Positions 35,355 to 47,757 are shown, counted from the first letter of the stretch. The stretch: 64,000 bases of DNA from CAZSBB01 sp964605235 (GCA_964605235.1 CAZSBB010000010.1:1-64000); one strand, 5' to 3'. Made by a program: numbers and translations. Notes: generated by a model not told the origin, from the sequence alone.

Positions 35355-35614
35355 TTAGCCACGGATGAACACGGATGAAGGCATGAGAGAGATAAGGCAG
35401 GGATTAAGAAATGTGGGAGGAATCCGGGGGGCAAGCAGGGGAAGTGCTGAAGGGTTCTGCGCGGGAAATACCAGCAGCGCACTCAAGCATTCACAACGTT
35501 TAGAATCCAACCCCCACCTTCGCTGCGCTGATCCGCGGCTTTGATATCTCCCTGCCTTCTTCATCCCTGTTTTCTCTCTCTCATGCCTTCATCTGTGTTC
35601 ATCCGTGGCAAAAA
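35355..35614. repeat. CCACGGATGAACACGGAT inverted-repeat element, copy 2
   Basis: Arms at 35355-35400 and 35571-35614 are inverted copies of about 40 bp. The outer part is GCCACGGATGAACACGGATG; the inner part GAAGGCATGAGAGAGA is also matched. About 170 bp of unrelated DNA lies between. The element fills the gap between convergent MoxR and hldE genes and has no gene of its own. Confidence 0.85.
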
Positions 35615-35619
35615 CTGCT

Positions 35620-37101
35620 TCAGCGTTTCTGTGCCTGCACGCGCTGGATGATGTTTGTGGTGCTGCGGCCCTGAATCATGTCCACCACGCGGACCGCGCC
35701 GCCGTAGCTTTCCACGAAGTCGGCGCCGACGACTTTGTCTTTCGTGTAGTCGCCGCCTTTGACCAGCACCTGCGGGCGGATGGCGCGCAGGAGCTTCATC
35801 GGGGTGTCCTCGTTGAAGACGATCACATAGTCCACGCTTTGCAGTTCGCTGAGCACCAGCAGGCGGTCGGCTTCCTGGTTGACCGGCCGACCTTCGCCCT
35901 TGATGCGGCGAATGGATTGGTCGGAGTTGACGCCCACCACCAGCAGGTCGCCCTGGGCGCGCGCCTGGCGCAGGTACGCGACGTGGCCGGCGTGGAGGAT
36001 GTCGAAGCAGCCGTTGGTGAAAGCGATTTGCCGACCTTGTGTGCGGTAGGCGTCCAGCTCGGGCAGCAGTTGGTCGAGCGTGCGAATCTTGCCCAGCTGG
36101 GCGTGCTGACGTTCGAGCAGACTCAGCAGCACTTCGTGCAGGTGGATGGGCACGACGCCGAAGCGTTCGACTTCCAACCCGGCGGCGACATTGGCGAGGT
36201 CGACCGCCGCCGGCCAGGCGATGCCGTTGCCCCGCGCCGCCGCGAGCATCGCCAGCACCATGTCGCCGGCGCCGGTGACGTCATAGACGCTGCGCGCCTG
36301 CGTGGGGGCGATCAACGGCTGCCCGCCGCGCTCCAGCAGCAGGGCGCCATGCTTGTCCAGCGTGAGCACCACGGTTTCCAGATCGAGCGTGCGCAGCAGC
36401 TTTCGCGCCATCGCCGCCGGGTTGCTCGCGTCGAGCCCGGTGGCGAGCTGGGCTTCGGTGCGATTGGGGGTGATGCACGTGGCTCCGCGGTACTTGGCGT
36501 AATCCTCAATGGCAGCGGGATCGACCAGCACCGGCACCTTGTGCTTGCGCGCGGCGGCGATCAGCGCCTGCGTGACGGCATCGGTCAGCACGCCTTTGTT
36601 GTAATCCTCGATGCACAGCACATCGGCGCGGGCGATCAGCTTGACCCCCGCGGCGATCAACCGCTGCGCCACCGCGCCTTCGACGGGGAGCTTTTTCTCC
36701 ACATCGACGCGGAACATTTTCTGGGGATGCCGATGCTGCGCCAGGCCGACGAAATTCTGCTTGATGGTGGTGGGGCGCTGCCGATCGGCGACGAGGCCGG
36801 CGACCCCGCAGCCGGCGGCGCGCAGGGTTTGCTTGAGCCGCTGGCCTTCGTCGTCAGCGCCGACGAGTCCCAGACAGTCGACCTTGCACTTGAGGGCCGC
36901 CAGATCGAGGCTGACGTTCGACGCCCCGCCGGGCTTCCACTCCTCGCGTTCGACGGCGAGCACCGGCACCGGCGCGTCGGGGCTCAGCCGCTGGGCGTTG
37001 CCATAGACGTAGCGATCGAGCATGTAATCGCCGACCACGACAACCCGGCGCGGGCGCCAGTCGTCGAGCATCTGAATGAGTTCCGCAGTGGGCGTGCGCA
37101 T
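35620..37101 (-). CDS. hldE: Bifunctional heptose 7-phosphate kinase / heptose 1-phosphate adenylyltransferase
   Basis: A 493-residue enzyme of ADP-heptose synthesis for lipopolysaccharide. The N-terminal ribokinase-like domain (1-330) has WKPGGASNV (55-63) and the catalytic GAGD (277-280). The C-terminal nucleotidyltransferase (about 357-493) has FTNGCFDILHAGH (361-373) and the closing GRSTTNII. Length and order match HldE. Its presence implies an outer membrane with heptose-containing glycolipid or heptose-modified products. TATCCT lies 7 nt before the ATG. Other heptose genes are not in the window. Confidence 0.96.
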   Translation of the reverse strand: MRTPTAELIQMLDDWRPRRVVVVGDYMLDRYVYGNAQRLSPDAPVPVLAVEREEWKPGGASNVSLDLAALKCKVDCLGLVGADDEGQRLKQTLRAAGCGVAGLVADRQRPTTIKQNFVGLAQHRHPQKMFRVDVEKKLPVEGAVAQRLIAAGVKLIARADVLCIEDYNKGVLTDAVTQALIAAARKHKVPVLVDPAAIEDYAKYRGATCITPNRTEAQLATGLDASNPAAMARKLLRTLDLETVVLTLDKHGALLLERGGQPLIAPTQARSVYDVTGAGDMVLAMLAAARGNGIAWPAAVDLANVAAGLEVERFGVVPIHLHEVLLSLLERQHAQLGKIRTLDQLLPELDAYRTQGRQIAFTNGCFDILHAGHVAYLRQARAQGDLLVVGVNSDQSIRRIKGEGRPVNQEADRLLVLSELQSVDYVIVFNEDTPMKLLRAIRPQVLVKGGDYTKDKVVGADFVESYGGAVRVVDMIQGRSTTNIIQRVQAQKR

Positions 37102-37108
37102 GGCGAAC

Positions 37109-37114
37109 AGGATA
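37109..37114 (-). promoter_or_regulatory. -10-like hexamer close to the hldE start
   Basis: TATCCT on the minus strand ends 7 nt before the ATG at 37101; no Shine-Dalgarno sequence. Confidence 0.4.
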
Positions 37115-37358
37115 CGTCAAGCGGGCGGCAGTAGTTAAACCCCATGCAATCGTTACAAGTGAACGGGCGCCGCCGGCAGCGGACCTTGCAGTCGGTTGCA
37201 AGGCCATCACTCGGTTGCCACAATGACCGTCCGTTTGTCGGGCCTCACCGGATCCGCCGTCAGGGGTCCCACCGACCGGAACACGACCTGGATGGTTCCA
37301 GGCCGACGTCAAACCACTGGATCGCGCGCCGCGCGGCGCCCTGTCAGGAGAATCGGTT

Positions 37359-37862
37359 ATGGCAAGCATGCTCATCGGTGAGGCCCTCGTGGGCGAGGGC
37401 AACGAGATTTCCCACATTGACCTGCTCATCGGCGATAAGGACGGCCCGGTCGGCGTCGCCTTCGCCCAGGCGCTGGCGGGTGGTCAGACCGCCGGCCACA
37501 CCAACCTGCTGGCGGTGCTCACCCCCAACCTCGCCGTCAAGCCCGCCACCGTGCTGATCACCAAGGTCACCCAGAAGGGCATGAAGCAGGCGGTGCAGAT
37601 GTTCGGCCCCGCCCAGGCCGCCGTCGCCAAGGCCGTCGCCGACAGCGTCGCCGAAGGCATCATCCCCAAGGACAAGACCGAGCAGTGGGTCATCGTCTGC
37701 GGCGTGTTCATCCACCCCGCCGCCGCCGACGACGCCAAGATCTACGATTACAACTACGAAGCCACCAAGCTCTCGATCGCCCGCGCGGTCAAGGGCGAGC
37801 CCACCGCCGATCAGATGATCGCCGGCAAGGATTCGGCCAAGCATCCGTTCAGCCCGAAATAA
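37359..37862 (+). CDS. fae: Formaldehyde-activating enzyme (Fae)
   Basis: A 167-residue enzyme that condenses formaldehyde with tetrahydromethanopterin, the entry to the H4MPT-linked C1 oxidation or detoxification pathway. GEALVGEGNEISHIDLLIG contains the catalytic His19; LLAVLTPNLAVKPATV, AVQMFGPAQAAVAKAV, AEGIIPKD and YNYEATKLSIARAVKGEP follow the family almost word for word. CAGGAG lies 8 nt before the ATG. No other H4MPT-pathway gene lies nearby. A strong terminator follows, so it is probably transcribed alone. Confidence 0.96.
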   Translation: MASMLIGEALVGEGNEISHIDLLIGDKDGPVGVAFAQALAGGQTAGHTNLLAVLTPNLAVKPATVLITKVTQKGMKQAVQMFGPAQAAVAKAVADSVAEGIIPKDKTEQWVIVCGVFIHPAAADDAKIYDYNYEATKLSIARAVKGEPTADQMIAGKDSAKHPFSPK

Positions 37863-37888
37863 CCCAACGCCCATCCAACGAACCTACG

Positions 37889-37925
37889 CAACGCCGAGGA
37901 CACCCGTCTTCGGCGTTGTTTTTTT
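37889..37925 (+). terminator. Rho-independent terminator of fae
   Basis: CAACGCCGA pairs with TCGGCGTTG across a 12-nt loop and is followed by a run of seven T residues. It begins 27 bp after the fae stop. Confidence 0.88.
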
Positions 37926-37954
37926 GCGCTGAGCCAAGAGCGGTCACGCCCGCC

Positions 37955-39661
37955 TCACACCGGCAGCGTCCAGAGCGTCACCCGGGAAGGATGCTGGGCA
38001 TCGTGCAGCACGGTCTGCCTGGCGACCAGCAATTGCGTATCCGTGGCGGGGTCGTTGCCCGTGTTGTGGTTGCGGCTCCACAACGGGAAATTACTGCTGG
38101 TGACCTGCACCCGCAGGCAGTGTCCCGCCTTGAAGCGGTGTGCAGTGGGATGCAGCGTGATCAACAGCTCATACACCCGGCCCGGTTCGAGCAGTTCCGG
38201 GCGCTCCCACTGTCGGGCGTGGAAGCGCCCGCGCAGCACGCCTTCGGTGAGGTTGATGGATTTGCCGTTGGGATGCACATCACACAGGCGCACCACGAAA
38301 TCGGTGTCGCGCGCGGTGGTGCTGATGAACAATCGCGCGGTGACATCGCCAATGACCAGCAGATCGCGCTCCAGCGGCGCGGAGGTGTACACCAGCACAT
38401 CATCGCGGCGTTCAATGGGACGCTGATCCAGCGGGCCCGGCAGCGCCAGCTCGTACAGCCCGGGGTTGTAGGGTCCGACAGAATGATTGCCCCCCAGCGT
38501 GGGCGTCGGATTTTCCGGATCGTAGGTGTAATGGTCAGGCGCACTGGAGGCGCTGGGTTGACGCCGTAGCGCTCCCCCGCCCAGCAGACTGTTGGCGGGC
38601 GCGGAAGCGTGCAGGAACCATTCGCATTTCTGGGCGCCGGCCGGGGGCCAGTTGTCGCAATCGCGCCACTGGTTCTCGCCCATCACGAACACGCGGATCG
38701 GCTGCGGCAGCATTTCCTCGGGTTTTCCCCCGCTAAGCAGGGTGGTCAGCCAGCGGAGGGTGTGGTCATTTTCGCGCAGCGCCTGGGGTCCAAAGTCGAT
38801 TTGTCCCAGCGTGCTGGCATGATTGACGCCATGGGTCCACGGGCCGATCAGCACGCGATGGGAGCGCGCCAGTTGCTCGGTGGGCGCCGCATTCACCAGG
38901 GCGCGCCAGTTGGCGAGCGCCTCGGCGGGATAGTAGTCGTACCACCCGCCGGTCAGCAGCAGGGGGCAGCGGAAGCGGTCCATGGTCGCGCGGACGTCCA
39001 TGGGTTTCCAGAAGCGATCGCGGGCGAAGTGTTGGACCATGTCGCGGTAGGAGGGCACCGGGTCCAGGCCGCTCTGCTCATCGAGCGTGAGCACCGGCAG
39101 CCCGCGCAGCAAACGCGGCAGGTCGTAGTCGGGCATGGTGGCGGCATTCGACACCCGGCCGTTGCACTCGAAGCAGAGCCAACTGTAGGTCAGCGCCAGG
39201 CTCAGGGCGCCGTCGAGGTAGTAGGCGCATTTCCACGGGTCGCCGGTCATGAAGCGTGGGTTAAGCGCGGTCAGTTCCTCACCCGCCAGCGGCGCCAGGT
39301 AGAACTGCACCGCCGCGAGATAGGAGTCGCCATACATGCCGACTTTGCCGTTGCACCAGGGCTGCGCGCGAATCCAGCGCAGCGTGTCCAGGCCGTCAGC
39401 GCCTTCGTTGAGGAAGGGATAGAACTCGCCCTGCGCGTCATAGCGTCCCCGGCAATCCTGACTGACCACCGCCAGCCCCGCGCGGGTCAACCCGCCATTG
39501 CGGCAACCCAGGCGGTTGTACGCCGTGCGCACCAGCACCACCGGAAACGGTCCATCCCCCGCCGGCAGGCTGACCGTTGTCGCCAGCTTCACGCCATCAC
39601 GCATGGGGATGTCGATGCGCCGGAGCATCTGGCCGTCGAGCGTTGGAACGAAGTGGGGCAT
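37955..39661 (-). CDS. CocE/NonD family hydrolase (X-Pro peptidase S15-like)
   Basis: A 568-residue hydrolase. The alpha/beta core has VVLVRTAYNR, QDCRGRYDAQGEFYPF and the nucleophile elbow GMYGDSYLA with Ser113, followed by an all-helical cap and the C-terminal jelly-roll domain (about 340-568; ARLFISTTARDTDFVVRLCDVHPNG). The elbow is G-D-S-Y-L where the family usually has G-x-S-Y-x-G. Relatives include cocaine esterase, glutaryl acylases and X-Pro dipeptidyl peptidases; substrate is not predictable. No signal peptide. AGGAA precedes the ATG. Confidence 0.9.
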   Translation of the reverse strand: MPHFVPTLDGQMLRRIDIPMRDGVKLATTVSLPAGDGPFPVVLVRTAYNRLGCRNGGLTRAGLAVVSQDCRGRYDAQGEFYPFLNEGADGLDTLRWIRAQPWCNGKVGMYGDSYLAAVQFYLAPLAGEELTALNPRFMTGDPWKCAYYLDGALSLALTYSWLCFECNGRVSNAATMPDYDLPRLLRGLPVLTLDEQSGLDPVPSYRDMVQHFARDRFWKPMDVRATMDRFRCPLLLTGGWYDYYPAEALANWRALVNAAPTEQLARSHRVLIGPWTHGVNHASTLGQIDFGPQALRENDHTLRWLTTLLSGGKPEEMLPQPIRVFVMGENQWRDCDNWPPAGAQKCEWFLHASAPANSLLGGGALRRQPSASSAPDHYTYDPENPTPTLGGNHSVGPYNPGLYELALPGPLDQRPIERRDDVLVYTSAPLERDLLVIGDVTARLFISTTARDTDFVVRLCDVHPNGKSINLTEGVLRGRFHARQWERPELLEPGRVYELLITLHPTAHRFKAGHCLRVQVTSSNFPLWSRNHNTGNDPATDTQLLVARQTVLHDAQHPSRVTLWTLPV

Positions 39662-39797
39662 AACTCATTCCTGAAATGGCTGGCGGTGCGACAGGCGTGG
39701 TGCATCGCTCTGGGCCAACACGATACCTTCGGCGCACCATTCAGTGGACAACGCATGTTGCTTGACGCCAGCGCCGGCAACGCCGATGCTGCCGCCC

Positions 39798-40253
39798 ATG
39801 CGGGTCTTGCTGCAACGTGTAACCGCGGGCTCGGTGGTGGTGGAAGGTCAGACCGTCGGCACGGTGGACCACGGCTACGTCGCGCTGCTGGGCGTCGGGC
39901 CCGGTGACACCCCCGAGCTGGCGCGCAAGCTGGCGGAGAAGCTCGTCCACCTGCGGGTGTTCAACGACGAGCAGGGCAAGTTCAACCGTTCGCTGCTGGA
40001 TGTCGCCGGCGGGGTGCTGGTGGTGTCGCAGTTCACGCTGTACGCCGACGCCCGCAAAGGTCGCCGACCCAGCTTTACTGATGCCGCCCCCCCGGACCGC
40101 GCCCGGCCGCTGTGCGATCACTTCGTTCAGTGCCTCCGCGCGCTGGGCGTGCCGCGCGTGGAGACCGGGCAGTTCGGCGCCCACATGCAGGTGGAGATTC
40201 ACAACGACGGCCCGGTGACGATCTGGCTCGACAGCGCGGAGCTGGGGTTGTAG
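39798..40253 (+). CDS. dtd: D-aminoacyl-tRNA deacylase
   Basis: A 151-residue Dtd, which hydrolyses D-amino acids (and Gly) mischarged on tRNA. MRVLLQRVTAGSVVVEG opens the protein; SQFTLYADARKGRRPSF carries the catalytic Thr region and NDGPVTIWLDS corresponds to the C-terminal Gly-cisPro motif, here with Gly-Pro. Length is typical. The ATG at 39798 is chosen because the family starts MRxLxQRV; a start at 39744 would add 18 unrelated residues. Confidence 0.95.
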   Translation: MRVLLQRVTAGSVVVEGQTVGTVDHGYVALLGVGPGDTPELARKLAEKLVHLRVFNDEQGKFNRSLLDVAGGVLVVSQFTLYADARKGRRPSFTDAAPPDRARPLCDHFVQCLRALGVPRVETGQFGAHMQVEIHNDGPVTIWLDSAELGL

Positions 40254-40430
40254 CACCGCCACTGAACATGACCGAGCACCACCAAGCACTCACTTTCCCC
40301 TGGGCAACTTCCGGGGGGACTGCCATTGCGGCAACTTCGGCGGCGTCCAGGGTCAACCTGTCAGCCGCCATCCGCATAACTCCTGTGTTTTCAAGTATCT
40401 GTCTGGCGCGTCCCTTGCACCAGCACAGGT

Positions 40431-41384
40431 ATGAGCGTCAAGTTCGAAGACTACTACCAGACCCTGGGCGTCAGCCGCTCCGCATCGGCTGCGGAGATTC
40501 AGCGCGCCTATCGCAAGCTCGCCCGGCAGTACCACCCGGACGTGAACAAGGACCCTGACGCCACCGGCAAGTTCCAGCGGATCAATGAAGCCTACGAAGT
40601 GCTCAAGGATCCCGAAAAACGCCAGCGCTACGATCAACTGGGTGAAAACTGGAAAGCCGGCCAGGACTTCCGGCCACCGCCCGGTTGGGAGAACTTCCAG
40701 TTCCGCTCGGGTCACGCCGGCAATGGACACCCCGGGGGCGGGGGCGGGGGCGGGTTCAGCTTCCAGCCCGGCGGACAGTTCTCCGACTTCTTCGAGATGC
40801 TCTTTGGTCAGGCGGGCATGCACGGGGGCGGGTTCGAGGACCTGCTTAATCAGCAGCGCGGCCGAGCCGGCGCCCGTCACACCAGCGCCCCGGCCGAGCA
40901 GGAAGCCGAGCTGACCATCACGCTCGAGGAAGCCTTCCACGGCGGCAGCCGGTCGCTGCAACTGCAAGGCCCCGGCGGCGCCAAGCGCGTGGAGGTGAAA
41001 ATCCCCGCCGGCGTCACCGATGGCGCGCGTATCCGTCTGGCTGGCGAGCGGCTGATCCTCACCATCCACCTGGCGCCCCACGCGCGCTACCGGGTGCAGG
41101 AACACGATCTGGAAGTCGACCTGCCTCTGGCGCCCTGGGAAGCAGCCTTAGGCGCCAAAGTGGAGCTGACCACGCTCGACGGCCCGGTCACGCTGACCAT
41201 TCCGCCCGGCGCCAGCAGCGGCGCGAAGCTGCGCCTCAAACAGCGCGGGCTTAAGCAACGCGACGGCGAGCGCGGCGACCTGCTGGCGGTGCTCAAAATC
41301 GTGCTGCCCAAAACGCTCAGCGCCGAGGAACGCGAACTCTTCGAGCAGTTACGCGCGCAGTCGAAGTTCAACCCCCGCGCCTGA
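40431..41384 (+). CDS. DnaJ-type co-chaperone (CbpA-like)
   Basis: A 317-residue Hsp40 of type II. The J domain (residues 1-72) has the HPD tripeptide at 35-37. A Gly/Phe-rich linker (about 85-135) with a run of seven Gly follows, then the two beta-sandwich client domains (ITLEEAFHGGSRSLQL onward). There is no zinc-finger cysteine cluster, which separates it from DnaJ proper. It lies 110 bp before clpB in the same direction, a sensible pairing because Hsp40/Hsp70 hands aggregates to ClpB. DnaK itself is not in the window. Confidence 0.93.
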   Translation: MSVKFEDYYQTLGVSRSASAAEIQRAYRKLARQYHPDVNKDPDATGKFQRINEAYEVLKDPEKRQRYDQLGENWKAGQDFRPPPGWENFQFRSGHAGNGHPGGGGGGGFSFQPGGQFSDFFEMLFGQAGMHGGGFEDLLNQQRGRAGARHTSAPAEQEAELTITLEEAFHGGSRSLQLQGPGGAKRVEVKIPAGVTDGARIRLAGERLILTIHLAPHARYRVQEHDLEVDLPLAPWEAALGAKVELTTLDGPVTLTIPPGASSGAKLRLKQRGLKQRDGERGDLLAVLKIVLPKTLSAEERELFEQLRAQSKFNPRA

Positions 41385-41494
41385 TGCACTGCTGCACGCA
41401 GCGCGGGTGAACGCCAACCCGGCGCCCGACCTCCGCTTGCGCCTCCGTACCGCGCACCCATACCCAGACCCTTACCCCCACGGGGAGCAACACC

Positions 41495-44110
<2,616 letters not shown>

Positions 44111-44368
44111 GGCTCGCTGTGCGAGCGCGCACACCCCCCCCCCGGAATTCCCCCGGAATTTCCCCCCCGGATCATCGCCGGATCATCGCCGAATATCTCC
44201 CGCGGGATCGCCGCCCGTCAAACCAATTTCTCACGCCGGGGGCGGGCCGTTTCACCTGTTCGGGGCAGGTCGATCGCGCGCGATCCGCAACTAGCATCCG
44301 GGCATTCGTTTTCATTCACCCTGTCTGGGCATGCCCTTGGCTGGCGCGCCCGGACCCGGAGCGAAACC

Positions 44369-45202
<834 letters not shown>

Positions 45203-45484
45203 GATCAGGCCTCCGGACCTCGCATGCTTCATGGGCGATGCGGCGAGCATCGGGTGCGCCCTGACGTCATCCCGGCCGGGGTCGCCAGCATCGACTAACG
45301 TCGATGCGGTCGCCCATACTTTCCCTCATTCCCTCACCATTCCCTAACCATTTCCTCGACGAATACGCATCTTCGTCGGCTGGGCGGCTAATTATCCACC
45401 GCTAAAATTTCCCCTGTTCAGGTTCACCGCTTTCGGCTATCCTGCTCGCCAAGGCTGGGGAACTTTGTTCATGGAGAGAACACT

Positions 45485-46300
45485 GTGGCTAACACGCGTC
45501 CCGCCCGCTCGTCCCGCGCCTTCACCCTCATCGAACTGCTGGTGGTGATCTCGATCATCGCTCTGCTCATCGCCATTCTGTTGCCGGCGCTGGCGAAAGC
45601 CCGTGAAGCCGCCAGTCAGGTCAAGTGCCTGAGCAACCTGCGCCAGAGCGGCATCGGCATCGGCACCTATGCCTCCGACTACAACAACTGGATGATCCCG
45701 GCTGACCTGAAAGCCTCGGGCGATCTGGCGTGGCAATGCTACCTCTGGAACAGCTACCTCAACCGCAACAACGCGGCATTCCAATGCCCCACCCAGGATG
45801 AGGACGCCCGCTACAACCCGCAGAACAGCGACGCCCTCTATGACGACCTGAACAACGTCAGCTACGTCTTCAACTGCATCGGCCCGCAAAGCGCCGTCAC
45901 CGGCTGGAACAACTCCACGCCCGCCCCGGACACCGGCTTCTCCACCGAAGAAAAACGCACCCGCTCCGGCTGGACCGGCGTGGGTTACAACACCGCCGCC
46001 GACGTCGAAGTGCCCGTCCGCATCGACAACCCGCGCGGCGGTTCCGCCATCGTCATCACCGACCACCGCAGCTTCTGGTCCACCACCGCCAGCGGCGTCT
46101 CCTCCGGCATGGCGGCGATTACCCGCTGGAACACCACCGACTACGGCGACAACAACATGGCGGCGTCCTCCACCACCCGCCGCAAGGTCGGCGATCACCA
46201 CTCGGGCAACGGCTTCAACGCGCTCTACGGCGACGCCCACGCCGAAACCCATCCCGAGAAAACCCTTTCCCCGCTGGCGTGGGTCGCCTACCAGCGCTGA
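45485..46300 (+). CDS. Prepilin-type (pseudopilin) protein, tandem copy 2
   Basis: A 271-residue paralogue of the gene just upstream, starting at GTG with GGAGAG 8 nt before it. The pilin-like N-terminus RAFTLIELLVVISIIALLIA has Ala, not Gly, before the Phe at the cleavage site. Cysteine positions, SGWTGVGYNTAADVEVPVR and the C-terminal GNGFNALYGDAHAETHPEK match copy 1. Codons end almost exclusively in G/C, unlike copy 1, hinting at high expression. Both may be major surface or appendage subunits; no secretion or pilus assembly genes lie nearby. Confidence 0.9.
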   Translation: MANTRPARSSRAFTLIELLVVISIIALLIAILLPALAKAREAASQVKCLSNLRQSGIGIGTYASDYNNWMIPADLKASGDLAWQCYLWNSYLNRNNAAFQCPTQDEDARYNPQNSDALYDDLNNVSYVFNCIGPQSAVTGWNNSTPAPDTGFSTEEKRTRSGWTGVGYNTAADVEVPVRIDNPRGGSAIVITDHRSFWSTTASGVSSGMAAITRWNTTDYGDNNMAASSTTRRKVGDHHSGNGFNALYGDAHAETHPEKTLSPLAWVAYQR

Positions 46301-46404
46301 AACGCTTTCCATTCCTCCACGACCTTTCCCACGGGCGAGCGCACCAGCGCCGCCCGTTGGCTTTTCCCCACGGACAGGCTTTTCTGCCCCCGCCCGCAAC
46401 GTGC

Positions 46405-46410
46405 TATCAT
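46405..46410 (+). promoter_or_regulatory. -10-like hexamer close to the ilvH start
   Basis: TATCAT ends 7 nt before the ATG at 46418 with no Shine-Dalgarno sequence. Confidence 0.45.
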
Positions 46411-46417
46411 TCCCGCC

Positions 46418-47014
46418 ATGAGCAGCGAAAACGCCCCGGTGTATCGTCACGTCATTGCCGCCCTGGTCACCAATGAGCCCGGCGTGCTCGCCCAGGTCGC
46501 CAGCATGTTTGCCGCGCGCGGGTTCAACATCGACAGCCTGGTCGTCGGCCGCACCGAGAACCCCGAGCTGTCGCGCATGACCATCGTGGTCTGCGGCGAC
46601 GATGCCGTGCTCGAACAGGTCCGCAAGCAACTCCAGAAACTGGTCCCGGTCGTCAAGGTCGTGGACTACAAGGAAGTCGCCTACGTCGAACGCGATCTGA
46701 TGCTCGTGCAGGTCAGCACCGCCGGCGATGAGCACCGCCGCAGCCGGCTGGTCGAACTGGCGAACCTGTTCCGCGCCAAGGTCGTGGACATTTCCGCCGA
46801 GCAGCTCATGATCGAACTGGCGGGCACCGAAGAAAAGCTCGAAGCCTTCACCGACCTGATCCAGCCCTACGGCATCATCGAGATGGCGCGCACCGGCGTC
46901 ATCGCCATGTCGCGCGGCAACGCGGGGCTCGGCCGACGGTACTACCAGCCCCGCCGCGCCGAGCAGGAAGCCACCGGCCTGAACGTCGACCCCGGCCAGC
47001 TTCCCCCCGGGTAA
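46418..47014 (+). CDS. ilvH: Acetolactate synthase small (regulatory) subunit
   Basis: A 198-residue regulatory subunit of acetohydroxyacid synthase (branched-chain amino acids). The ACT domain starts HVIAALVTNEPGVLAQVASM with NIDSLVVGRTE, giving feedback binding of valine, and the second domain carries ERDLMLVQVS, LANLFRAKVVDIS and YGIIEMARTGVIAMSRG. The C-terminal 20 residues (RAEQEATGLNVDPGQLPPG) extend past the family norm. The catalytic subunit gene ilvB is not adjacent, which is unusual for the typical ilvBH or ilvIH pair. Confidence 0.95.
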   Translation: MSSENAPVYRHVIAALVTNEPGVLAQVASMFAARGFNIDSLVVGRTENPELSRMTIVVCGDDAVLEQVRKQLQKLVPVVKVVDYKEVAYVERDLMLVQVSTAGDEHRRSRLVELANLFRAKVVDISAEQLMIELAGTEEKLEAFTDLIQPYGIIEMARTGVIAMSRGNAGLGRRYYQPRRAEQEATGLNVDPGQLPPG

Positions 47015-47093
47015 CTCCCCCGGATTCCCCGGAAGTTGCCGCTGGCGATTTTTTGCGCGATTGGGTGCTCCTATTTGCGCGCTGGTTGCTTTT

Positions 47094-47211
47094 CAACGAG
47101 CCGGAAGCATCAGCGACGGGCAAGGCGCACGGTCGCCAATACGTCACGGTAAAAACCGACAGCGCAGGGCGTTCGCACGCGCTTCCCGTCGCTGACGCTT
47201 CCGGCTCGTTT
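47094..47211. repeat. GAGCCGGAAGC inverted repeat, copy 1
   Basis: CAACGAGCCGGAAGC at 47094 and GCTTCCGGCTCGTTT ending at 47211 are inverted arms; ATCAGCGACGGG and CCCGTCGCTGA extend the pairing to about 27 bp. The spacer is about 50 bp. It lies between ilvH and the Nudix gene. Confidence 0.85.
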
Positions 47212-47229
47212 GGGCATGACCCCCGCCGG

Positions 47230-47235
47230 TATACT
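47230..47235 (+). promoter_or_regulatory. -10-like hexamer close to the Nudix gene start
   Basis: TATACT ends 9 nt before the ATG at 47245; no Shine-Dalgarno sequence. The repeat arm ends 18 bp upstream, so the repeat borders the promoter. Confidence 0.4.
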
Positions 47236-47244
47236 GCCTGACCT

Positions 47245-47754
47245 ATGGCTGGTCCCCAGGTGCGAACCGATATCGTCGAGGTCTACGTCCTGCAGCGCCA
47301 TCCGCGCGGCCGGGGCGTGCAGTTTCTCCAACTCAAACGCCGTGATGGCAAGCTCGCCGGCTCCTGGCAGCCGGTGATGGGGCACGTGGAAGGCACGGAA
47401 AGCGCCTGGCAAACCGCCCGGCGCGAGTTGCAGGAAGAGACCCGCCTGACGCCGCTGCGCTGCTGGCAGCTCGAGCTGGTCAACTGCTATTTCCTCGCCA
47501 AACCCAACGAGATCATGCTCAGCCCCGGCTTTGCGGTCGAGGTTGCCTGGGACAGCAAGCCGGTGCTCGATGCCGAGCACGACGCCTTCCGCTGGGTCAA
47601 GCAGGATCACGCCGACGAAGCCTTCCTCTGGCCGGGGCAGCGGGCGGCGATCGCGCACATCATGCGTGACCTGCTGACGCCCGGCAGCCGGTGTGAACCC
47701 TTGCTGGCGCTGCCGTTGGAAACGCCGGCCGGCGGCGCGGCCGCGGGGGATTGA
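47245..47754 (+). CDS. Nudix hydrolase
   Basis: A 169-residue Nudix pyrophosphohydrolase. The Nudix box is GHVEGTESAWQTARRELQEE followed by TRL, matching GX5EX7REUXEEXGU except that the last Gly is Arg. The remainder forms the usual sandwich (VEVYVLQRH, FLQLKRRDGKLAGSWQPVMG, AFRWVKQDHADEAFLWPGQR). The overall look suits the dihydroneopterin-triphosphate or dATP type (NudB-like), but the substrate is not certain. It overlaps no gene and precedes the secreted protein gene by 3 bp. Confidence 0.88.
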   Translation: MAGPQVRTDIVEVYVLQRHPRGRGVQFLQLKRRDGKLAGSWQPVMGHVEGTESAWQTARRELQEETRLTPLRCWQLELVNCYFLAKPNEIMLSPGFAVEVAWDSKPVLDAEHDAFRWVKQDHADEAFLWPGQRAAIAHIMRDLLTPGSRCEPLLALPLETPAGGAAAGD

Positions 47755-47757
47755 ATC

